The notes under the pieces: model-generated | What the model was told of the DNA's origin: nothing | What the model saw: only the letters and a program-made list of their open reading frames with translations | The model's database searches: none | Shown: positions 15,901-22,915 of the stretch, piece by piece | Numbering within the stretch: the first letter of the stretch is position 1 | Layout: each line of letters starts with the position of its first letter | Made by a program: the position numbers and the translations under genes | NCBI RefSeq assembly: GCF_026000115.1 | Contig: NZ_AP026867.1 | Coordinates: forward strand, 3,157,716-3,221,715 | Origin: Aureispira anguillae | Lineage (GTDB): Bacteria > Bacteroidota > Bacteroidia > Chitinophagales > Saprospiraceae | Reading direction: 5' to 3' | DNA length: 64,000 nucleotides

Positions 15901-17212
15901 ATCCACTGTTATTGATTCCTGTCGGACTATGCTGCAAAGAAGTTTCTTCTAGCGTTTGTATGGTCGTATTCCATTCATGTCTTTGATAATAAAAAGACAT
16001 AGGAGGCATTGCTTTTTCTTGATAATTATTCGTAGCAGTATCGTATTTATATCCCTTATTCCAAGCTTCTTTCAAATAAGTAAAGCCTTCTAAATCTGGA
16101 TCAGAGGCATTTTCTTCTGGAAAACGCTCATATTTTAATTCTAGTGCAGAAACCAATAGATCTTTTATCGGTTGATCATTAGGTACATCAAATTTATGAA
16201 ACAACAAGACACGTTGACACAAACGATAGGTTCGGATATCAAAACCACTTCTAAAACTAGAAAAAGCATCCTTGCGAGCTGCCCAATCATTTACTTCTAC
16301 AGGCGTAGGTGCAAGCACATCATGTTCTCCATAATCTAATACCGTTTCAAATAGAAAATCGCTACTTAGAGGCAAGGCATCGCCATGAGTGTAATGGCTT
16401 TTGTTCCCATAAAACACCCGTTTTAAATAGCGATTGGTGGTTGTACTTAAAGTACGATTTTTTTCATAAACGCTAGGCTGTATGTTTTCTAGTTTTTCTT
16501 CCTTGTATTCATAACGGATAAAATTTCCTTTGTTATCATAACGATAAGCAATCAGCCATTCAAAAATAGCCGTTCCAGTAGGTAAACTTGGATTTTCAAT
16601 TCTAGAAGTAAGACTGTCACCATAAACGGTAACAACATTTTCTGTACTAATTGTCCGCCAATGAATTATTCCTGTTCCTAACTCGGACCACTGTTCTATC
16701 CTCAGCCAGCTGCCTTCTATTCTAGGGCGGTACTGCTTAATGTGATGCGTCGTGGTGGTTCGTTCTATGGTTTCCCACTGGTTTCCATTTTTTTGGAGTT
16801 TGGGAATTAAATCTTCTGCCCCTGTTAGTATAAAGGTATCGCTTTCTTTTCCATCCTTATACTGAGGCAGTTCCTTATCTGTCTTTCGACGAATAGTTGG
16901 CAAACCCAATCCCCAACCTAAGCCAAATAAACCATTGCCACTACCAGAATTATACTGTATGGCCAAATTGGGCGAAAAACCTCCACGAGCAGGAGATATA
17001 GGCAAAGGAATGCTTATGGAGTTGGTACCATTAACAGGATTTACTTCAAATTTTTCATCAATCCCTTTTAAGGCTCCTCCCCCTTTGGGCAATTGGATTT
17101 CGGGAATCTGATGATTGTTTTGTTGAGAAAAGGAACTGGAAAAAAGTTGACGACTAGGGTCATTAGAATTCCCCTCTTCCTTAGAAGAAGAATTCTTGTT
17201 GGGATCATGCAT
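9944..17212 (-). CDS. Tc toxin TcB-TcC fusion (SpvB/TcdB-Rhs) with M91-like peptidase tip
   Basis: 2,422 residues. Residues ~44-340 are the SpvB domain (GGGALKGIDEKF, GLFGLGWGLGLPTI). FG-GAP-like repeats at ~540, 597 and 657 (DLDGDGRPD, DMTGDGMTD, DIDGSGTTD) and a TcdB middle region follow. YD/Rhs repeats run to the core end DPGGFVDGLNLYQYARGNP (~2109-2127), where TcC proteins cut themselves to free the toxin. After the linker FKAEPPPDDLVDRG the ~285-residue tip has HEFAH at ~2286-2290 and EWDAVNFANYIRSVYGGRLR at ~2310-2329, the pattern of NleD-type M91 zinc metallopeptidases. TcB and TcC are separate genes in many Photorhabdus loci; here they are fused. The cocoon would deliver the peptidase through the TcA pore encoded downstream. 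NleD cleaves host MAP kinases; the substrate here is unknown. Confidence 0.92.
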   Translation of the reverse strand: MHDPNKNSSSKEEGNSNDPSRQLFSSSFSQQNNHQIPEIQLPKGGGALKGIDEKFEVNPVNGTNSISIPLPISPARGGFSPNLAIQYNSGSGNGLFGLGWGLGLPTIRRKTDKELPQYKDGKESDTFILTGAEDLIPKLQKNGNQWETIERTTTTHHIKQYRPRIEGSWLRIEQWSELGTGIIHWRTISTENVVTVYGDSLTSRIENPSLPTGTAIFEWLIAYRYDNKGNFIRYEYKEEKLENIQPSVYEKNRTLSTTTNRYLKRVFYGNKSHYTHGDALPLSSDFLFETVLDYGEHDVLAPTPVEVNDWAARKDAFSSFRSGFDIRTYRLCQRVLLFHKFDVPNDQPIKDLLVSALELKYERFPEENASDPDLEGFTYLKEAWNKGYKYDTATNNYQEKAMPPMSFYYQRHEWNTTIQTLEETSLQHSPTGINNSGYRWTDFYGEGISGILTEQDRAWYYKENLGAGEFSPAKLLHQKPSFNGLNGEAVQFQDLEGTGERQLVSWNAPQGFFNFKDGEEWGAFQYFENFPNRNISNDPNARFIDLDGDGRPDLLITEDDLFQWYNAEGKKGFGAVNTLFKAVDEEEGPKIVFADQEQSIFLADMTGDGMTDIVRIKNQEVCYWANQGYGHFSAKITMGNAPHFDHEELFNPQYLKLTDIDGSGTTDLVYLRKNSIQIWMNHSGNTWSVAPQIISPFPSIDNQVNIDLVDLLGTGTACLVWSSMGAKDAGTPLRYINLTNSKKPHLLYQYKNNMGAAVEFEYISSTHFYLEDKKAGKPWATKLPFPVHVVHKTISTDYIRNTVFVSKYSYHHGYYDQVEREFRGFGRVEQLDTEDFNILDATGASNIDPDHFQVPIKTISWFHTGASFKDQVLTDAYQTEYYSNPSVEQALNGIMLPQSLSDQAYLEAFRACKGVPLRQEVYSLDDENTQQVDHPYSCSESSYEVQLVQAHKDQKYASFIVVPIQSMSYGYERNPNDPRISQELVLATDELGIPTETVSIIYPRLIAGNVPWMVQVEQAKIHGVYKKISLTNDVDQDNAYRLRAAYEEKMYELLGLSWATGDAYYTKTSIDNLLQTILTQPARNLNFEQAYDAVLGGFQQRLSGWGKAQFLKDDLTGILSFGVQEALGIPGKNYQLAYTPDLLTKLYETSAGTDLLTTVGLQLPATSGYVDLDGDGNWWLPSGKTIYPTGAATNFYLPTGVEDALGNLSKIEFDTYQYLPVRTEDALGNTVSTEYDYRVLSSQLMTDPNGNRAAVAFDALGIVVKSAVMGKAGSNEGDTLANPTAEMRYNFFNWKVHGKPNYIHSKVREEHYSITNANNQAEVWQESYEYSDGGGAVILSKVQTKDGLVGTNTAITKRWIGNGRTVIDNKGNPIKQYEPYFSETHAYEPEAVFVGVGVSPILYYDAAGRNNKTLLPNGTFVKVEFDAWKTAEYDTNDTVKDSKWYQDVMASGSPEEQRAALLTEAHYNTPTISHIDCLGRTIYAENSDDGTQTIAAFTQTDLAGRFSQIYDQIATDQLLANGTGNYSIARNVSSYGLTNLLGQSVYNKTAVKGERWVFTDVLGRMLRVWDNPDSATVADQKIFRTEYDALHRPLKTFVQRGANAEICVAKTIYGESLPVMFPSTWTWGDVDAVNLRGQTYQSFDQSGVVTTLEVDFKGNPLVMQRQLVKNYSTRIDWNVAQTLEAAIFKTSSTYDALNRPKLTILPDHTQLVPTYNKGGYLEKLSAQIRGTGSWIDFLKEQDYDAKGQRQYVKYGNDTITRFFYDAKTFRLNNLLTTHSNSDTLQDLHYTYDPVGNIMTVKDRAQSTFYYNNEAISPLKEYEYDALYRLKKATGREHSGAAVPRHEDLAHLANMPHNSIANAVRNYTQTYQYDKAGNILQLKHQAGASGNWTRNYNYMLNDASNRLNSTEIVGGNTYIYNAYDGHGNMTKMPHLQALHWDYQDQLTAVELNGTGDRAYYNYDGSGQRVRKMVVKSGKKTERLYLGGLERYREYSASGTVKLERWTLQVDDIAQVDTLTVDNSVTVATPIPLVRYQYRDHLGSATLETNEDGEVISYEEFHPYGTSAYRTAKSGTDLSLKRYRFTDKERDDETGLYYFGVRYYAAWLGRWTSSDPGGFVDGLNLYQYARGNPVKLVDEKGFKAEPPPDDLVDRGQADEAEPEHAVDSGEFDGVVDNLVLVGNDKEERVGDNSFDYGEEFNEISKRIIPGSNPKQELLYYAKIAATVDGERRIQELMDRGSDYTASTWIMSYKSTQYQISTKTIYYYNWSVVASLKYDWASSFYQFSHEFAHAVWVNESSIGLNLRQVSPSEWDAVNFANYIRSVYGGRLRERYEDKRLDVDLFFSTNPDDYTTERITDFNLLHVNKWGDASAHGYEYLYSIDGTAATMRYIISSYQNGEYTFQKFNSRKNYDNAIESLGLQSN

Positions 17213-17378
17213 AGGTTTGGTATATATTTCATGGTAAGTAACCAGCCATAATAATCCATAGTTAACATTACTACTTTTTATTATACTCGCTTACTAGTTT
17301 TAGTTTTCGGATACTAAGGTCGAAAAAAATAAATAGAAAAACAACCCATAAACTGTTAAATAAATGTGATTTTTTTTG

Positions 17379-17581
17379 TTATTTGGCAAATCATCTGGAA
17401 TATTAAACAGCCCTGCTCTCTTATTACTACTTTTGTTATAAGTTATAGGTAGTAAGTCGTATGTCCTGTATTAACAGAGACTAAGCATACGACTTAATAC
17501 TTATAACTTTCTTCTAATAAAAGTAGTAGAAAGCTTACCCTTTGTTAGGGGTTGTTACACGACTTGAGTTGTCAAAGAACC
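17379..17581. repeat. R-family palindromic element, copy R1
   Basis: Large imperfect hairpin (arms about 17425-17463 and 17486-17530, centred on AGTCGTATG/CATACGACT). It shares several blocks with 52,810-53,066: ATTACTACTTTTGTTATAAG, AGCTTACCC and TCAAAGAACCATT. The right end, GTTGTCAAAGAACC, is the reverse complement of the R2 left end. It sits between the TcB-TcC gene and the ABC ATPase gene; the remainder of 17,213-17,603 shows nothing else I can name. Confidence 0.6.
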
Positions 17582-17603
17582 ATTTTTTATTTCTTTCCTT
17601 AAC

Positions 17604-18341
17604 CTAAATATTGAGTTGATAATCCAACCCTTCTGTTGTAAACACCTGCTGAATAATTCTCTCTTGAATAAAATAAGTAGGCACATTAACATCAATGTTT
17701 CCTGCATGAAACAAAACAACCTGATTGGCAAATTTTAAGGCAATCTCTAATTCATGTGTCGCCAAAAAAATAAGCTTCTGATATTCTTGTGCCAACTTTT
17801 GTAGCGTTTGAAATATTTTGATTCGATTGACAAAATCTAAATGCGCTGTTGCTTCATCCAGTAATACAATTGGCGTATCTTGTGCCAAAGCTCTTGCCAG
17901 CAAAACCATTTGCTGTTCGCCATCGCTACAAGCAGCAATATACTTGTTGGCTAGATGCTCAATTTCTAAGGTTGCCAAGATATTTTGAATCACTTGATGA
18001 TCCTTCTTTTGTAGCTTTCCCAAAAAACCTAAGTAGGGGTAACGCCCCAAGGCAATTAAGTCGTACACTTTTAAATAGGGTGTTTGTATGCGTTGTGTTG
18101 TGACAATACTAAGTTGTGTTGAAAAATCGATTGCAGCATATTTCTGAATCGATTGCTCATTTAACAAAACCTGTCCCTCCAAAGGCTTTAAGAAACGCCC
18201 CATTGTCCTTAACAACGTTGTTTTACCACAGCCATTCCGCCCTAGTAAGACCACAAAATTTCCAATATCAAAGGTTGCATTTAAGGCAGTTGCATTAACT
18301 GCCTTTTGATGCCCAATCTTAAGTTTATCAAGTCTTAACAT
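17604..18341 (-). CDS. FecE-like ABC transporter ATP-binding protein
   Basis: 245 residues with a complete nucleotide-binding domain: Walker A GRNGCGKT (34-41), Q-loop near TTQRIQTP (81-88), signature CSDGEQQ (138-144), Walker B PIVLLDEATAHLD (157-169) and H-loop THE. The SDGE signature and the YxKVYDLIALGRYPY stretch are typical of FecE/BtuD-type ATPases that power siderophore, heme or cobalamin uptake. No permease or binding protein gene lies beside it, so it is an orphan subunit whose partners must be elsewhere; the substrate cannot be told. Confidence 0.8.
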   Translation of the reverse strand: MLRLDKLKIGHQKAVNATALNATFDIGNFVVLLGRNGCGKTTLLRTMGRFLKPLEGQVLLNEQSIQKYAAIDFSTQLSIVTTQRIQTPYLKVYDLIALGRYPYLGFLGKLQKKDHQVIQNILATLEIEHLANKYIAACSDGEQQMVLLARALAQDTPIVLLDEATAHLDFVNRIKIFQTLQKLAQEYQKLIFLATHELEIALKFANQVVLFHAGNIDVNVPTYFIQERIIQQVFTTEGLDYQLNI

Positions 18342-18352
18342 AAATAACTAAG

Positions 18353-18850
18353 CTATGATTTCGTCAAAACCAAAGTCCAATAATTTCCGCTTCTTCCCAA
18401 GCCTATCGCCGTCATATTGCCATTCATAATGTTATTGCAATGCCCTGTGCTTGCCATCCATCCATTAAAAACCGCCTCCTCAGAAGTAAAGCCCCTTGCA
18501 ACATTTTCAGCAACAGAACTCGCCGTATGTCCTACCGCAAGCACTCTATCACTTATACTAGAGCCATTGCTTCCTGTATGACTCATAAAGTTATTTTCAG
18601 CCATGTCCTCACTATGTTTGGTGGCAGCTTCTTCCAATAGATCGTCCCAAGTTACTGCTCTTACTGCTGGCTTCACTGTAGTTCCACAATTACAACCCGT
18701 TGCTCGAACTTCATTGATTAGTTCCAATATTTTTTCCTTGTCAAAATTTCTTGTTTCAGTATCCGTAGTTATCGTTGTTTTTTCACAAGCTGTAAAGGCA
18801 AAAATTAAACACAATAAAGCATAAAGGGATAATGGATTGAATGTTCTCAT
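18353..18850 (-). CDS. CAP-domain (SCP/PR-1) lipoprotein
   Basis: 165 residues with a lipoprotein signal (hydrophobic 8-20, lipobox FTAC, Cys22). The mature part is a CAP domain with the usual cavity residues: H79 (TKHSEDMAE), E115 (AENVARG) and H137 (STGHCNNIM), plus the NGWMAS motif. Two Cys before the domain (CNC, 53-55) and Cys138 may form disulfides. Bacterial CAP proteins are exported and of mostly unknown activity. The gene stops just upstream of the ATPase gene and has its own promoter-like pair inside the end of the preceding gene. Confidence 0.8.
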   Translation of the reverse strand: MRTFNPLSLYALLCLIFAFTACEKTTITTDTETRNFDKEKILELINEVRATGCNCGTTVKPAVRAVTWDDLLEEAATKHSEDMAENNFMSHTGSNGSSISDRVLAVGHTASSVAENVARGFTSEEAVFNGWMASTGHCNNIMNGNMTAIGLGRSGNYWTLVLTKS

Positions 18851-18879
18851 TTGTTTTTATTTAAAAATGAATATATGAT

Positions 18880-18912
18880 CAAAAATACAAATTAATACGT
18901 TGCTAATTCAAA
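18880..18912 (-). promoter_or_regulatory. Bacteroidota-type promoter for the CAP lipoprotein gene
   Basis: On the minus strand TTTG (18912-18909) and TATTTTTG (18887-18880) are 21 bases apart. This fits the TTTG/TAnnTTTG promoter consensus of the phylum, with the ATG 30 bases further on. Confidence 0.45.
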
Positions 18913-19524
18913 AATAAAAGAAACCAATCTTGGAGGTTTTGTTCTATCTTCATTATCAAACCATTCCTGCCACTTGACACAATGTAACCCCGCTTTTTTA
19001 GCTTGTTCTATATAATCTGAGATGTGATGAACATAGCAATTTAAACTCACTCGTTCACCATTTTGTTCAAAACTAGCTTTGCTCCCCATATATTGTTTAA
19101 AAGGATGCAATTCTGAAACAAAAAACGTTCCCTGAGGTTTCATTACTCTAGCAGCTTCAGCAAAAATAGGTTCCAAGTTTTCGATATGCTCTAAGACTAG
19201 ATTTGCCAGCACCAAATCAACTTGCTCATCTTTTAGCGGCCATTTTTGATTGAGATCACTTTCAAAAATTTCGACAGCAGCCCCCTTTACCTTTTGCTGG
19301 AGTAGTTTTAGCATTTCCAATGAAAAATCTATTGCTGTAATATGCTTTGCTTTATGTGCCAACCAAGCGGTGTTTTTTCCTGTTCCAGCTCCTATTTCCA
19401 AAACCTGCTCAAACTCATACTCCTTTAACACCTCCTGTGTAATTTTTAAGTCTAAATCACGTGTTTTATTCTCATTGGTATCATAAGTTGCTGCCCAAAT
19501 GTTATAAAGTTCGTCGTTTTTCAT
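18892..19524 (-). CDS. Class I SAM-dependent methyltransferase
   Basis: 210 residues. SAM-binding motif I is LEIGAGTGKN (about 41-50), followed by ITAIDFSLEML (motif II), SDLNQKWPLKDEQVDLVLAN (post II-III) and the VLEHIENLEP.F.E..RVMKP block of the Methyltransf_11/25 families. The substrate cannot be deduced. Its ATG overlaps the end of the DUF1361 gene by four bases (19,521-19,524), so the two are an operon. A small cytosolic enzyme; alternatives within the superfamily cannot be separated. Confidence 0.8.
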   Translation of the reverse strand: MKNDELYNIWAATYDTNENKTRDLDLKITQEVLKEYEFEQVLEIGAGTGKNTAWLAHKAKHITAIDFSLEMLKLLQQKVKGAAVEIFESDLNQKWPLKDEQVDLVLANLVLEHIENLEPIFAEAARVMKPQGTFFVSELHPFKQYMGSKASFEQNGERVSLNCYVHHISDYIEQAKKAGLHCVKWQEWFDNEDRTKPPRLVSFIFELATY

Positions 19525-20237
19525 GCTGTTTTTTGTAATTGATATGACTTTTGGATGCTTTGCTGAAATAATTTAATGCAATAAAAACCAACTAAAAATA
19601 ATAATCCATAGCCTAGTGTAAGCCCCCAAGTTCGAGGATGTGCATAAGGATTCATAAAACGTTCAAGAATTTCTTGTGCCAAGCCCATAGGACTCGCAAT
19701 AATATCCCAACTATTAAAACGCATATAACGCCCTAAATAAATTCCAAATGCATTTAAAAAGATGACCATTAAAAGGCTTAGTTGTACCATTTTTGAAGGC
19801 AAATAATGGTTTAAAAAACGCTCCATTAATAATAAAGTAGCATAAAACAAGATCACTCCTGTCAGTGCGTACGAAAATATTAACAAGGTATCAAACCAAA
19901 GTGGAGCGCTATGTTTCCAATATTTAAGATGGAATAAATCCGTTATAATATAAGGAGAATTGGGTAAAAATAATAGACTAACACCAAACATGATCCAAGC
20001 CAATACATTCAGCCTCTTTTTAGCCAATATACTTACTGCTACCTGCATAAATACAAAGGGCAAAAAAGCTAAAAATAAGTTCCAAACTAAAAACCTAAAG
20101 TCATATCCATCTGAATAAAAAATCCTAAAAAGGATTAAACCAAAATCATAAGAAAACAATAGAAATAAGGTTGTTAAAAATGGATTCAACACAATATATT
20201 GCTTACTATTTTTCAAAAGCGTTTTCATAACAATCAA
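19521..20237 (-). CDS. DUF1361 integral membrane protein
   Basis: 238 residues with about seven membrane helices. The segments VWNLFLAFLPFVFMQ, LPNSPYIITDLFHLKYW and GIYLGRYMRFNSWDI are the conserved signature of the DUF1361 family, whose role is unknown. It is followed by a methyltransferase gene with a four-base overlap. The start is an ATG at 20,237; a second ATG at residue 4 is an alternative. Confidence 0.8.
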   Translation of the reverse strand: MIVMKTLLKNSKQYIVLNPFLTTLFLLFSYDFGLILFRIFYSDGYDFRFLVWNLFLAFLPFVFMQVAVSILAKKRLNVLAWIMFGVSLLFLPNSPYIITDLFHLKYWKHSAPLWFDTLLIFSYALTGVILFYATLLLMERFLNHYLPSKMVQLSLLMVIFLNAFGIYLGRYMRFNSWDIIASPMGLAQEILERFMNPYAHPRTWGLTLGYGLLFLVGFYCIKLFQQSIQKSYQLQKTA

Positions 20238-20413
20238 TTAATTATAGTTTTATAAAGTAATCAACACTCACTTTGAAATTCAAAGTACTTTCATAAAAAT
20301 AGTAAATAGCCTTTAAAATTGCTTTGGACAAGCTTTATTTTAACATAAAATTACGGTTTGCTTTATTTTTTGGTTGTTATGAGTAGTATACGGTTTCAAA
20401 TTCTATATTTTCC

Positions 20414-21451
20414 CTAAGCCGATTCCCCTAGCCACTTTAGTACATTGTCGTGCCAAATCATTGCCTGTTCTTCCTTGGTTATGATGTTATGCTCAACTGC
20501 TTCGTCCAAGACCTTACCAGGATAAGAATTAGGAACATCCTCCATTTCTCCAAGTGGATATGGGTCGTCTATTCCTGCCACAATTTGTGCAACCCCACAG
20601 CGATTTTTGAGCAGCTGAAAGGTATGAACGTCGTGTACCAGCGTATCAAAAAACAAATTTGGATGCCCTACAGCCTCTCTAGGGTGTTTGGTGTCTGGAA
20701 ACAGATCGGGTCGCCCATCAAAACCTTGCGCTCTGCGCCCCAAATTAGCCTGTCCTAACATACAGCCATGAGCAAAACAAGTTCGAATATTCGGAAAACG
20801 ATTGGGAATATCTTTTAGCGTATACAAATGCAGGGTGTCTGCTGTTTGTGCCATCATCCAAACCAAATGGAATCGCCAAAATTGATCCTTTAATTGGATC
20901 ATTTTCTGCCCATCGTAGGGATGAATTTCTAAGGCTAGTTGGTACTTATTGGCCAGCTCATAAATAGGATACACACTTTCATCTGCTACAGAGGTCCATT
21001 GTCCTTCCGAATTTAAAAAATGGGTAGGCAAGCACAACAAAGACAAGTTGTGTTTTTCTACGCAACGCTCAATTTCCTGAAGCGCAAAATCAAGATGCAA
21101 TGGTTGTACAACAAAGCCACTAGTAAATTGCTGTGGGTGGTTGTGCTGTACCTCGGCATTAAAATCGTTTTGAAAGCGAATCGCATCTCTAGTATTTTCC
21201 AAGGACAAACCATTGCAATACAATTGAGATAAATTCAAAATTACGGTTCGTTCGATTTCATTTTTTTCCATCCACTCCAATTTTTCTTTTAAGAAAAAAC
21301 TTGGTGCAGTGATCGGACGAGACCAGTTTTTTTGGCGCATAAAACGCTTATCCTCATCAATCCAAAACAATTCTTTGTCCTTCATGAACGCTGGAATTTG
21401 ATGCGGTTCTGGCAGTAAATGCCCATGTCCATTTATTTTTGATTTGCTCAT
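20414..21451 (-). CDS. ACMSD-like amidohydrolase (Amidohydro_2)
   Basis: 345 residues from the ATG at 21,451, chosen because the protein then begins MSKSKINGHGHLLP, the metal-binding HxH start of the family; the open frame runs 49 codons further upstream without family similarity. Later motifs TCFAHG, GRRAQGFDGRPDLFP, LVHD and AGIDDPYPLGE match 2-amino-3-carboxymuconate-6-semialdehyde decarboxylase closely (ACMSD has FAHGGG, RPDL, ALVHD, GTDYPFPLGE). That enzyme diverts tryptophan/3-hydroxyanthranilate breakdown away from quinolinate. No kynurenine-pathway genes are adjacent, so the exact substrate is uncertain. Confidence 0.78.
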   Translation of the reverse strand: MSKSKINGHGHLLPEPHQIPAFMKDKELFWIDEDKRFMRQKNWSRPITAPSFFLKEKLEWMEKNEIERTVILNLSQLYCNGLSLENTRDAIRFQNDFNAEVQHNHPQQFTSGFVVQPLHLDFALQEIERCVEKHNLSLLCLPTHFLNSEGQWTSVADESVYPIYELANKYQLALEIHPYDGQKMIQLKDQFWRFHLVWMMAQTADTLHLYTLKDIPNRFPNIRTCFAHGCMLGQANLGRRAQGFDGRPDLFPDTKHPREAVGHPNLFFDTLVHDVHTFQLLKNRCGVAQIVAGIDDPYPLGEMEDVPNSYPGKVLDEAVEHNIITKEEQAMIWHDNVLKWLGESA

Positions 21452-21657
21452 TTTATTGTTTTTATTTCTATGAAATTTCGCAGATTCAAATGCAAGATAT
21501 ATATTAATGATTATCGTCAATGGATTTGTATAACTTAATGTGGCATTTTTTTGTTGATTTGTATCATTGAAGGGCGTACAGCTCCTACAAAAAGGCAACT
21601 TTTGGCTCCTTGACTAAGTAAGTAATTATTCCTTCATTTTTCTTAACCTATTCCCTG

Positions 21658-22110
21658 ATGTTATTACACCGTTTATTGCTTTTTATACTGATTGGACTTG
21701 CAATTTATACCACTAGGCTAGATTGGATTTATTTACAAGAATTCGATATTGGTACTACTCCTTCTTGGTTTTTTATGTATAATCGTAGAGTCCTGAAAGA
21801 AGTCCTTCCTTTTGTTTATACGATCTATGTTGTAATCGGTCTTTTCATTTTATTTTTTCCCAAAAAACCTTCTTATAGAAAGAATGGCGTGCTGTTGTCA
21901 ATTTTTATGGTCTTTTTCATAATTATATTAGGAGCAATACTCCTCTATTACCAATCCAAAGAAGATAATATCGCTAAACACAGTACAGGTTTTACATGGT
22001 TTGCTCTTGCGAATGGAGCTATTTTAATTCACTTATTTGTTTTCTTACCTGTAGCTGCAAATAGCAATTATCACGACAAAATACTAGATCATGAAATTAA
22101 GAATGAGTAA
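21658..22110 (+). CDS. Four-helix membrane protein of unknown function
   Basis: 150 residues with four hydrophobic segments (about 3-16, 51-67, 80-100, 115-131) and a charged tail. No family recognised. The gene runs about 20 bases into the longest reading of kdsB, which suggests co-transcription with it. It could be a small envelope protein. Confidence 0.6.
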   Translation: MLLHRLLLFILIGLAIYTTRLDWIYLQEFDIGTTPSWFFMYNRRVLKEVLPFVYTIYVVIGLFILFFPKKPSYRKNGVLLSIFMVFFIIILGAILLYYQSKEDNIAKHSTGFTWFALANGAILIHLFVFLPVAANSNYHDKILDHEIKNE

Positions 22111-22123
22111 AACACAAAAACAA

Positions 22124-22897
22124 ATGAGTAAATCAATTGGTATTATTCCAGCCCGCTATGCATCCAGTCGTTTTCCAGGAAAACCACTTGTCGATATTGC
22201 AGGAAAAAGCATGATACAGCGAGTATATGAGCAAGTTGCTCTATCTAAACTGGATCAAGTTATTGTTGCGACAGACGACCAAAGAATTTATGATACAGTA
22301 AAAAAATTTGGAGGAAAAGTAGTAATGACTGGTCAACATGAAAATGGGACATCAAGATGTATTGAAGCCTTTTTGAAGACCGATCAAGAATATGATATTT
22401 TAGTCAATATACAAGGAGATGAGCCATTCATACAGCCTGCACAAATCAATGCAGCCTTAGCCGCTTTTAAGGTTCCTCAAACGTCAATTGCGACACTCGC
22501 CAAACGAGTTACTCACCTAAACGACCTTCTTAATTCCAACGTTGTAAAAGTGGCCTTCTCCAATCCAATTGAGACAGGGGTTTACAACGCCTTATATTTT
22601 AGCCGCAGCCCTATCCCCTTTGTGCGAGATTTGCCACAAGAAGAATGGTTAGCACAACATCATTTTTATAAACATATTGGGTTGTATGCTTTTAGTCGTT
22701 CTTTTTTAATCGACCACTATCCACACATCAAACCGAGTCGATTAGAAGCGATGGAAATGTTGGAACAATTGTCTTGGTTAGAAAATGGTTATGCTATTCG
22801 AATTTTAGAAACCACCATTGAAACGCCCAATATTGATACGCCTAAGGATCTTGAAATTGCCTTGGATTGGTTAAAGAGTAATCCTCTAATCATTTAA
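22124..22897 (+). CDS. kdsB: 3-deoxy-manno-octulosonate cytidylyltransferase (CMP-KDO synthetase)
   Basis: About 257 residues from ATG 22,124; in-frame ATGs at 22,091 and 22,103 add up to 11 residues, but family members start just before IGIIPARYASSRFPGKPL. Other family motifs are VATDD, GENGTSR-like HENGTSRC, NIQGDEPFI and the C-terminal ETPNIDTPKDLE. It activates KDO with CTP for lipopolysaccharide inner-core synthesis in the cytosol. A convergent GT39 glycosyltransferase gene follows, which could also serve the cell surface. Confidence 0.95.
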   Translation: MSKSIGIIPARYASSRFPGKPLVDIAGKSMIQRVYEQVALSKLDQVIVATDDQRIYDTVKKFGGKVVMTGQHENGTSRCIEAFLKTDQEYDILVNIQGDEPFIQPAQINAALAAFKVPQTSIATLAKRVTHLNDLLNSNVVKVAFSNPIETGVYNALYFSRSPIPFVRDLPQEEWLAQHHFYKHIGLYAFSRSFLIDHYPHIKPSRLEAMEMLEQLSWLENGYAIRILETTIETPNIDTPKDLEIALDWLKSNPLII

Positions 22898-22915
22898 GGA
22901 TAGCAAACCAATCCA

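Noticed and set aside
20414..21598. The longer reading of the amidohydrolase gene starting at 21,598.
   Set aside because: The extra 49 residues do not resemble the family, which starts just before the HxH motif at ATG 21,451.
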